Source: JAPLJU01 sp036725345
Lineage (GTDB): Bacteria > Desulfobacterota > Syntrophia > Syntrophales > UBA2192
Direction of reading: 5' to 3'
Length of the DNA stretch: 64,000 nt
NCBI GenBank assembly: GCA_036725345.1
Contig: DAIMEJ010000006.1
Coordinates: forward strand, 62,001-126,000
The notes beneath the pieces are model-generated. The model did not search any database, had not been told where the DNA came from, and worked only from the letters and a program-made list of their open reading frames with translations. A program made the position numbers and the translations under genes. Shown piece after piece: positions 18,013 to 24,676 of the stretch (position 1 is its first letter; each line of letters begins with the position of its first letter).

Positions 18013-18126
18013 GATCTTAAGTCCGTCTATGTCTATCTAAGTCTGTCTAGGTCGATTGGCCTTTCAGGCCAAGGCTCACGGCCTCACCACTCACCACTGA
18101 TCACTCATCACTCTCATTGATCCATG
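18013..18126. repeat. Degenerate short-period repeats and a REP-like palindrome
   Basis: The spacer consists of short degenerate repeats (GTCTATGTCTATCTAAGTC; CTCACCACTCACCACTGATC) and a palindrome TTGGCCTTTCAGGCCAA at about 18056-18072. The same palindrome, inverted, is present at about 10321-10339 (CTTGGCCTGAAAGGCCAAAG), so it is a dispersed intergenic element of this genome. Confidence 0.6.
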
Positions 18127-19071
18127 TTACATCCATTGAAAGGGCACTTCAAGCTGGAAATCCGGGGTCATGTGACGCTCGTCCACATCCTGAAGGAAGA
18201 GGGTTTCGAAACCGAGATCGAGGGCAAAATCGACGACGGATTCGTACTCGTCGCGGACAAGCCTGCGCCCCAGGTCGGGATGTCCCGCCACCCGGGGTGT
18301 GGGCGTGTACTGGGACATGAGGCTTATGGGAACAGCCGCGGGCAGGTGTGCACGAAGCAGCCTCAGCGCCTCGAAGCTGTTTTCAACCGCTCCGGGCAGG
18401 ATCAGGTGGCGGATGATCAGGCCCCGGCGGGCGATGCCGTCCTCGAGGTGCAGTTCCTCAAAAGTTTGGCGAAGCATCTCTCTCAACGCCGTCAGGGCAC
18501 GCCGGACGTAGTCCCCGACACCCGAGAACCGCATGGCCCATTCGTCGTTTCCATACTTGAAATCGGGCAGGTAGACATCGACGATCCCCTCCAGTTGCCT
18601 GAGCACGTCGGCATCCTCGTAACCCCCGCAGTTGTATACGACAGGAATGTGAAGGCCTCTTTGTGTTGCGAGCATCAGACCGTCCAGGATTCCGGGGAGG
18701 TGCGGTGTGGGGGTGACGAGTTCAATGTTGTGGCAGCCCTGTTCCTGGAGCCTCATGATGACGTCCGCCAGGGCATTCCCGTCACAGGGCCTGCCGGTGA
18801 CGCTGTGGCTGATCTGGTGGTTCTGACAGTAAATGCATTTCAGGTTACAGGACGAGAAAAAAAGCGTTCCTGCCCCGCGGCTGCCCGACAGGGGAGGCTC
18901 TTCGCCGTGGTGGGGAAGGGCATGTGAGAGAATGACGTCACCGGAGAGAGCGCAGAAACCCCTTTCGCCGGCGGTCCTGTTGACCCGGCAAGATCTGGGA
19001 CACAGGCGGCAGTCCCCGAGCACCCGCCTGAGCCGGATCGCTTTTTCCCGAATGCCGTGAGGGTCCATCAT
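18127..19071 (-). CDS. Radical SAM protein, PflX-like activating-enzyme family
   Basis: A 314-residue radical SAM enzyme. The cluster motif is CNLKCIYCQN (CxxxCxxC), preceded by a cysteine-rich region CRLCPRSCRVNR and GFCALSGDVILSHALPHHGEEP, as in PflX-like proteins related to pyruvate formate-lyase activase. VYNCGGYED, VYLPDFKYG and HLILPGAVENS are further family blocks. The substrate is unknown. The start overlaps the stop of the patatin gene by 4 bp, so the two are translationally coupled. Confidence 0.88.
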   Translation of the reverse strand: MMDPHGIREKAIRLRRVLGDCRLCPRSCRVNRTAGERGFCALSGDVILSHALPHHGEEPPLSGSRGAGTLFFSSCNLKCIYCQNHQISHSVTGRPCDGNALADVIMRLQEQGCHNIELVTPTPHLPGILDGLMLATQRGLHIPVVYNCGGYEDADVLRQLEGIVDVYLPDFKYGNDEWAMRFSGVGDYVRRALTALREMLRQTFEELHLEDGIARRGLIIRHLILPGAVENSFEALRLLRAHLPAAVPISLMSQYTPTPRVAGHPDLGRRLVRDEYESVVDFALDLGFETLFLQDVDERHMTPDFQLEVPFQWM

Positions 19072-20156
19072 CCTGCGGCCGGCTCCTCGATCCTTTCAAC
19101 GAGGTCCCGGATCTTCCCGCTTTCCACCGCCTCCGTGAAAATCTCGCCCAGCGGCGCGCAGCGTTCGACGGCATCCTCCCAGTTTTTGACCCTCTTTTTC
19201 GGGTCGTCGACGAAGATCCGGAAATCGTCGCGGTCCGGGACCTTCCCGCCGGGGAAAGTCTGAATCAGCTCCTCCGACGGATGGATCAGGAGGACGGAGT
19301 CCAGAACACCGGGGCGGGGACGACGCTTCAGGAGGTTTCGGTCCAGCCATCCCGGTATCACCCTCTCCTGGTGATGAAAGAAAAGCGTCACACCCCCTTC
19401 CCTCGTGCTGTAGTCGTGATTGAGGTGATAATCCACCAGCCCCCCGTCCCTGTAGATGCCCGTCGGCGCGCCGTAGATGTCGCGGATTCCGGCGATGATC
19501 ATCGGGATAGCCCCCGAAGCCAGGAGGGCGTACTTGAAGTTAATCGGGTTGAGCGGGACGGCTCTCCCCCGAAAATGCTCCCGGAACAGGAAATGGGGGG
19601 GGCGGGGACCGTTGTAGAAAACGACACGCTCGAAGAAACGGGAAAGGTTCGCGCTGCTCATCCTGTTGGAGAGGTAGGCGGCCCCCAGGCCGAGCCACTG
19701 GACCAACGCGGTTTCGGAGGCGGCCATGTTTCTGGCCCTCGCCGTCGTGAAGGCGAGGCGGTAGTGATCGTTGGCCAAAGCGAAAGGAATGGCGTCGTCC
19801 TTCACATAGGCGTTGATTACTTTTACGAGAGCGTCGCGGAGCATCTCGGGGGTGTGAGTCTTTTTGAAGGGGATCCGGATGTAGGCCTTTAAAAGCTGCG
19901 TGTAGCTTTTCGCCGGCTCCGGCTGTACCCAGGCGGCGAAGCGCCAGGCCCCCGCGGAAGCACCGGCGAGCAGCACGGGCCTGGCCTTGGATCCGAGTTT
20001 CCGGCCCTCGATGAGGGCGAGATCGAATCCGCTGGCGACGAGCCACCGCGGACCGACGGCCGGGCCGACGTAAGTCGAGACGGAATCGAAAGAGAACCCC
20101 CCGTCCTTGATGAGGCCGTAGGCTTTCTTCCCCGCCTTGATGTGGAGTCTTTTCAT
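19068..20156 (-). CDS. Patatin-like phospholipase
   Basis: A 362-residue patatin-fold acyl hydrolase. The nucleophile elbow is GASAGAW (GxSxG) and the catalytic Asp is in YRDGGLVDYHLNHDY (DGG). No signal peptide is visible, so it is probably cytosolic. The frame opens at 20249, but the ATG at 20156 (MKRLHIKAGKKAYGLIKDGG) gives the family-like start. It is co-transcribed with the radical SAM gene (4-bp overlap) and divergent from proA. Confidence 0.88.
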   Translation of the reverse strand: MKRLHIKAGKKAYGLIKDGGFSFDSVSTYVGPAVGPRWLVASGFDLALIEGRKLGSKARPVLLAGASAGAWRFAAWVQPEPAKSYTQLLKAYIRIPFKKTHTPEMLRDALVKVINAYVKDDAIPFALANDHYRLAFTTARARNMAASETALVQWLGLGAAYLSNRMSSANLSRFFERVVFYNGPRPPHFLFREHFRGRAVPLNPINFKYALLASGAIPMIIAGIRDIYGAPTGIYRDGGLVDYHLNHDYSTREGGVTLFFHHQERVIPGWLDRNLLKRRPRPGVLDSVLLIHPSEELIQTFPGGKVPDRDDFRIFVDDPKKRVKNWEDAVERCAPLGEIFTEAVESGKIRDLVERIEEPAAG

Positions 20157-20332
20157 GGCTGAATTGGATGATGCGGTCCGTCGGATTCGGCTGTTCAGAT
20201 TCGTCCAGCAAGGGCGTGCAATTCTATTCCAAAATGCCTTTAAAAGCAATGTCCTTCCTTTACCCTTGACAGCCGCCGGTGCCTCCGATAAAGTTCCGCT
20301 TCAAAGAACAAAACGCCGGAAGGGAAAGCGCT

Positions 20333-21589
20333 ATGGACATCAGGGAAACGGTGCTGGAAATGGCGAAAAACGCCCGGGCGGCTTCACACAGGCTCTCCGG
20401 CCTCTCGAGTTCGGACAAGGACGGGGTCCTCCTCGAACTGGCGGACCAGCTGATGCCTCACGCGGACTATCTTCTCGAGGAAAACGAGAAAGACGTGGAA
20501 TACGCCCGCCGGCAGGGACTGTCAAAGGCCATGCTCGACCGGCTCACGCTGGACGAGGCCAAGATCGACGAAATGGCAAAGGGGTTGAGGGAGGTCGCTG
20601 CGCTTCCGGATCCGGTGGGAAAGATCACCTCCATGTGGCGAAGGCCCAACGGGCTTATGGTCGGAAGGATGCGGATTCCCCTCGGGGTGATCGGGATCAT
20701 CTACGAATCGAGGCCGAACGTCACGGTCGAGGCGGCGGCCCTGTGTTTCAAGTCGGGAAACGCCGTCATCCTGCGGGGCGGCTCCGAGGCCATTCGCTCC
20801 AACACGGCCTTGAGCCTTCTCCTTCGCGGCGTGCTCCGAATCAAGGGTTTGCCCGAGGATGCCGTGCAGTTTATTCCCACGGTCGAGCGCGAAGCCGTCG
20901 ATGTCATGCTATCCTGCGAGGAGTATATCGATCTGATCATCCCGCGGGGCGGCGAGGAACTGATCCGGGCCGTCGTCAGCCAGTCCCGGATACCGGTCAT
21001 CAAGCACTACAAGGGTGTCTGCCACATTTTCGTCGATGAGAGCGCCGATCTGCCGATGGCCTACAAGATCTGCATGAACGCGAAGACGCAGCGGCCCGGC
21101 GTCTGCAATGCCGTGGAGACCCTGCTCGTTCACCGGGCCATCGCCGGAGCCTTTCTGTCTGAGATGGCGGTCAGGCTTCGCAAGGCCGGAGTGACCCTTC
21201 GGGGATGCGAGAAGGCCCGCGAGGTCGTCCCCGATATGGAGGCGGCGAAAGAAGAGGACTGGCATGCCGAATACCTGGATCTGATCCTGTCCGTCCGCGT
21301 CGTGGAAAATCTCGACGAGGCCGTAGCGCACATCGAGGAATATGGGTCCCTGCACACGGAGTCCATCATCACCCGGGACTACACCAACGCCCAGAGGTTT
21401 CTCGCGGAGGTCGACTCCTCGACGGTCCTCGTGAACGCCTCCACGCGTTTCAGCGACGGGTTCCAGCTCGGTCTCGGCGCGGAGATCGGCATCAGCACGA
21501 CGAAACTGCACGCCTTCGGGCCCATGGGCCTCGAGGAGCTCACGACGACGAAGTTCATTGTCTACGGCAACGGACAGATCCGAACCTAG
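20333..21589 (+). CDS. proA: Gamma-glutamyl phosphate reductase ProA
   Basis: ProA reduces gamma-glutamyl phosphate to glutamate semialdehyde in proline synthesis. The 418-residue protein shows MRIPLGVIGIIYESRPNVTVEAAALC, GNAVILRGGSEA, PRGGEELIRAV, the catalytic cysteine in NAKTQRPGVCNAVETLL, and GLGAEIGISTTKLHAFGPMGLEELTT. The ATG at 20333, after GGAAGGGAAAG, is chosen over the upstream one at 20279. nadD follows after a low-complexity spacer; proA-nadD is a common neighbourhood. Confidence 0.96.
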   Translation: MDIRETVLEMAKNARAASHRLSGLSSSDKDGVLLELADQLMPHADYLLEENEKDVEYARRQGLSKAMLDRLTLDEAKIDEMAKGLREVAALPDPVGKITSMWRRPNGLMVGRMRIPLGVIGIIYESRPNVTVEAAALCFKSGNAVILRGGSEAIRSNTALSLLLRGVLRIKGLPEDAVQFIPTVEREAVDVMLSCEEYIDLIIPRGGEELIRAVVSQSRIPVIKHYKGVCHIFVDESADLPMAYKICMNAKTQRPGVCNAVETLLVHRAIAGAFLSEMAVRLRKAGVTLRGCEKAREVVPDMEAAKEEDWHAEYLDLILSVRVVENLDEAVAHIEEYGSLHTESIITRDYTNAQRFLAEVDSSTVLVNASTRFSDGFQLGLGAEIGISTTKLHAFGPMGLEELTTTKFIVYGNGQIRT

Positions 21590-21671
21590 GCCGCAGGCCT
21601 CGGTCCGGGAGCCCTGAATCCTTGACCCGGAACCCTGAACCCTGAACCCTGAACCCTTTGCCCTTGGAACT
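21590..21671. repeat. Telomere-like GAACCCT repeats between proA and nadD
   Basis: About 21614-21665 is built of near-perfect 7-bp units (CCTTGACCCGG, then GAACCCT repeated four times, ending GAACCCTTTG). It resembles the other degenerate pyrimidine strings in the gaps at 10.3 and 34.1 kb. It has no coding sense and sits between two genes that are probably co-transcribed. Confidence 0.75.
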
Positions 21672-22331
21672 ATGACCATGAAATGGGGACTGATGGGCGG
21701 GACCTTCGACCCGATTCACGTCGGGCACCTGAGGTGCGCCCAGGAAGTGCTCGAGATGCTCTCTCTCGACCAGATCGTCTTTGTGCCCTCCGCGACCCCG
21801 CCGCTGAAGGCTCAGGAGGGCCTCACCGCTTTCAAGCACCGCAAAGCGATGGTCATGCTGGCCATTGACGGCAACCATCAGTTTTCCTGTTCCGACGTCG
21901 AGGAGATGAGGGAGGGAAAGTCCTACACGATCGACACCATCCGGTATTTCCAGGAGACGCACGGGACGGAAGTCCTCCTGCACTTCATCCTCGGGCAGGA
22001 CGCCTTCCTGGAGATCCAGAAGTGGAAGGACTGGAAGAAACTCCTCACCCTGTGTCATTTCGTGATCATGACCGAACCCGAGACGGAGCCGGAGGACCTC
22101 ATGAGCGTCGCCCTCCCGCCTGTGTTCTCCGCCCAGTTCAGTTTCAACAGGGCTGTCGACGGATTCATCGGACCGTCGGGTTACGCCCTGTTCTTCCGGG
22201 AAGTGACTTTCATCGATATACACTCCACCGACATCCGCCGGCGAATCCGGGGGGGGCTGTCCATCCGGTACCTTGTTCCTGACCCGGTCAGGAAGTATAT
22301 CGGGGATCACCTGCTCTATGCGGCGTCCTGA
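21672..22331 (+). CDS. nadD: Nicotinate-nucleotide adenylyltransferase NadD
   Basis: NadD joins nicotinate mononucleotide and ATP to form deamido-NAD. The 219-residue protein has MGGTFDPIHVGHLRCAQEVL with the HxGH nucleotidyl-transfer motif, VPSATPPLK, FILGQDAFLEIQKWKDW and the C-terminal HSTDIRRRIRGG (ISSTxIR-type) followed by VPDPVRKYIGDHLLY. The start is either ATG at 21672 or 21678. NAD synthesis is also represented by nadA at 33 kb. Confidence 0.95.
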   Translation: MTMKWGLMGGTFDPIHVGHLRCAQEVLEMLSLDQIVFVPSATPPLKAQEGLTAFKHRKAMVMLAIDGNHQFSCSDVEEMREGKSYTIDTIRYFQETHGTEVLLHFILGQDAFLEIQKWKDWKKLLTLCHFVIMTEPETEPEDLMSVALPPVFSAQFSFNRAVDGFIGPSGYALFFREVTFIDIHSTDIRRRIRGGLSIRYLVPDPVRKYIGDHLLYAAS

Positions 22332-22469
22332 CCCCCTCCGGCAGCGTGTCCTGACGGGGGTTCGCACGCCGGTCGGCAAGTCGACCCGGGTGGATGAGAA
22401 AGGCCCGAGCGTGCGAGACTGCCTGCATCCCGGCGCAGCTCCGGCTGTGCCGGAGGAAAGGTTGAGACA

Positions 22470-22940
22470 ATGGGGAAAGATTCCACGGGAAAATTCGCGA
22501 GGCTGAGACCCGGTATCGACCTCGAAAAAATGCACCGGCGGAACAAGGGGTATCTGCCCGAGTTGATCGGCCTCGAGTGGCTTTCCATCGATCCGGGAAG
22601 GGTCACGGGCCGGGTGAAAATACGACAGGATCTCCTGGCGCCGAACGGTTATCTGCACGCCGCCTCGATCATCGGGCTTGCCGACACGGCCTGCGGGTAC
22701 GGCGCCTTCGCCCATCTGCCCGAGGGGGCGGAAAACTTCACCACCCTCGAGCTCAAGGCGAATTTCCTGGGCACCCTGCGCGAGGGGACGATGGCCTGCG
22801 AAGCGACGCTGGTCAGCGCGGGACGAACGGTCCAGGTGTGGGATGCCGTCGTAACCGATGAGGGAAGCGGACGGACCCTGGCGCTTTTCCGGTGCACCCA
22901 GATGATCCTTTGGCCGAAACCGCAGGGCTCGCTGAGGTAA
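22470..22940 (+). CDS. PaaI-type hotdog-fold thioesterase
   Basis: A 156-residue hotdog-fold protein of the PaaI acyl-CoA thioesterase family: IGLEWLSIDPGRVTGRVKI, LAPNGYLHAASIIGLADTACGYGA (the family's N-G-x-x-H-x-G/A-x-x-x-x-x-D pattern, here with Asn-Gly, His and Asp), and FTTLELKANFLGTLREGTM. The acyl substrate is unknown. It starts 138 bp after nadD; the spacer holds no gene. Confidence 0.88.
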   Translation: MGKDSTGKFARLRPGIDLEKMHRRNKGYLPELIGLEWLSIDPGRVTGRVKIRQDLLAPNGYLHAASIIGLADTACGYGAFAHLPEGAENFTTLELKANFLGTLREGTMACEATLVSAGRTVQVWDAVVTDEGSGRTLALFRCTQMILWPKPQGSLR

Positions 22941-23244
22941 CTGACCGGATCCGGAGAGATCTTGGCTGAAATGGGACCGTTCCCCATTACGTGGACGCGG
23001 ACGAAGTGTCGGCCATCGCCCGCTTCAAGAGAGTGAACATCGGGAACATCCACCTCCTTCGATATGCCGGGTGAGTGAAGACCCGGGAACGTGCCTGCCG
23101 AACATGGTAAAAGTCGCAATTGCAATTACCTGTTTTTAAAGTTAATATCTTACTTGACTTCCTGATCGTTTCGAAATGCGGCTTCACGCGTCAGTGGTTT
23201 GAATGTCTCTGGCATCGGATCCAGCATCGACAGGAAGAAGGAAA
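22941..23244. other. Spacer with possible promoter of the beta-propeller gene
   Basis: The 304-bp spacer contains a short in-frame piece that looks coding (about 22984-23074, ending RVNIGNIHLLRYAG) but has no start or context, so it may be a gene remnant. At 23154 TTGACT begins a plausible -35 box upstream of the next gene. Nothing else is supported. Confidence 0.3.
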
Positions 23245-24591
23245 ATGAAAAACCGCCTTTATGGTTCGCTAGCCGTTTTTTGTTGCACCCTGGCTTTGGT
23301 GATCGCCGTCCCCGCGCATGGGGCTGACAACGCCTGGAGCAGCTCCGGTCTCGACTCACGCATTGTTTATGCCCTGGTCATCGACCCTGTCACGACGTCC
23401 ACCCTCTACGCGGCAACCAGCGCGGGTGTTTCCAAGAGCACCGACGGCGGGGCCACCTGGGTAGACGTGAACACGGGGTTCACCATCACCGACGTTCGCT
23501 GTCTGGTCATCGACCCTGTGACGACATCCACTCTCTATGCCGGAACAAATGGCGGCGGTGTCTTCAAGACCACTGACGGCGGCACCGGTTGGGACCCCGT
23601 CGTCACGGGTCTGACCAACTTATTTGTTTACTCCCTGGCCATCAACCCGGACAACCACCAGATCCTTTATGCGGGGACGGCTGGCGGCGGTGGTTTTTGG
23701 ACCACAGACGGCGGCACACTATGGACTAATCCTCTTTCAGTTCTATCGTTTGTGAATACCATCGCCATAGACCCGTTGACCCCCAGTATTGTTTACGCGG
23801 GGACAGCCGCCAACGGTGTGTACAAGAGCATAAACAGCGGTGCAACATGGGAAACATCCAATACGGGCCTGCCGATCGTTGCGGTCAACATCCTCGCCAT
23901 CAATCCTGTCACCGCCGCCACCCTCTATGCGGGGATGACCGCCAACGGCGTTTACAAGAGTACTACGGGGACGTCGAGCTGGTTCAGCGCGGATATGGGC
24001 ACCCTGACGGTCAATGCCCTGGCTATTGATCCCAACAGAACATCCATCCTCTATGCTGGAACCGTCGGAAATGGTGTTTACAGGAGCACCACGGCGGGTT
24101 CGACCTGGACGGCATTCAGTGTCGGCCTGACCGCGCTGAGTATATTCGCCCTGGCCATCGACCCTAATGACACCGATACAGTATACGCCGGAACCAATGA
24201 CGGTGTTTTCAAGATGACCATTACAGGCATCGACACGGAATCAGATAGCAGCGATGATTGCTTTATCGCAACGGCCGCCTTCGGCTCCCCGATGGATCCA
24301 CAGGTGAGATTTCTGCGCGAGTTCCGCGACCGGTTCCTTATGTCAAACCATGCCGGCCGGTACTTCGTGAATCTCTATTATCGATTTTCACCGCCCCTTG
24401 CCCGGTTCATCGCCGGCCACGAGGTTCTCAGGATGGTGACGCGATGGGCCCTTCTGCCCGTTGTCGGGCTCAGCTTCCTGGCGTTGAATCTGGGGATGAC
24501 GGCGATGGTCATCCTGTCGGTTCTGTGCCTGGCGGGGTCTTTTGTACTTGTTCGTTCCGGGAAAAGAAAGGCGTTCAGAAGGGTTCCATAA
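23245..24591 (+). CDS. Exported beta-propeller-like repeat protein with CFI-box C-terminus
   Basis: A 448-residue exported protein. After a signal peptide (about 1-27, ending AVPAHGA) come seven repeats of about 43 residues, each with LAIDP-x-x-x-x-x-LYAGT-x-x-GVYKS-x-x-G-x-x-W. This is the Asp-box/BNR type of beta-propeller seen in sortilin-like and YCF48-like proteins. After a Ser/Asp-rich linker the C-terminus begins DDCFIATAAFGSPMDP then LREFRDRFL and ends in hydrophobic segments and basic residues: the CFI-box-CTERM domain, which probably anchors or sorts the protein. Ligand and role are unknown. ATG at 23245 follows AAGGAA. A terminator follows. Confidence 0.82.
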   Translation: MKNRLYGSLAVFCCTLALVIAVPAHGADNAWSSSGLDSRIVYALVIDPVTTSTLYAATSAGVSKSTDGGATWVDVNTGFTITDVRCLVIDPVTTSTLYAGTNGGGVFKTTDGGTGWDPVVTGLTNLFVYSLAINPDNHQILYAGTAGGGGFWTTDGGTLWTNPLSVLSFVNTIAIDPLTPSIVYAGTAANGVYKSINSGATWETSNTGLPIVAVNILAINPVTAATLYAGMTANGVYKSTTGTSSWFSADMGTLTVNALAIDPNRTSILYAGTVGNGVYRSTTAGSTWTAFSVGLTALSIFALAIDPNDTDTVYAGTNDGVFKMTITGIDTESDSSDDCFIATAAFGSPMDPQVRFLREFRDRFLMSNHAGRYFVNLYYRFSPPLARFIAGHEVLRMVTRWALLPVVGLSFLALNLGMTAMVILSVLCLAGSFVLVRSGKRKAFRRVP

Positions 24592-24617
24592 CCCGATATC
24601 CGCAGGGGAGAAAAAGG

Positions 24618-24653
24618 AAAGGCAGGGCCGCGGTGACCCTGCCTTTTAATTTT
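24618..24653. terminator. Hairpin terminator between convergent genes
   Basis: AAAGGCAGGG (24618-24627) pairs with CCCTGCCTTT (24637-24646) around a 9-base loop and is followed by a T-rich run. It lies between the converging beta-propeller gene and uvrA and probably serves both. Confidence 0.8.
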
Positions 24654-24676
24654 GTCAGATTTCTGATGCGTCCTCC

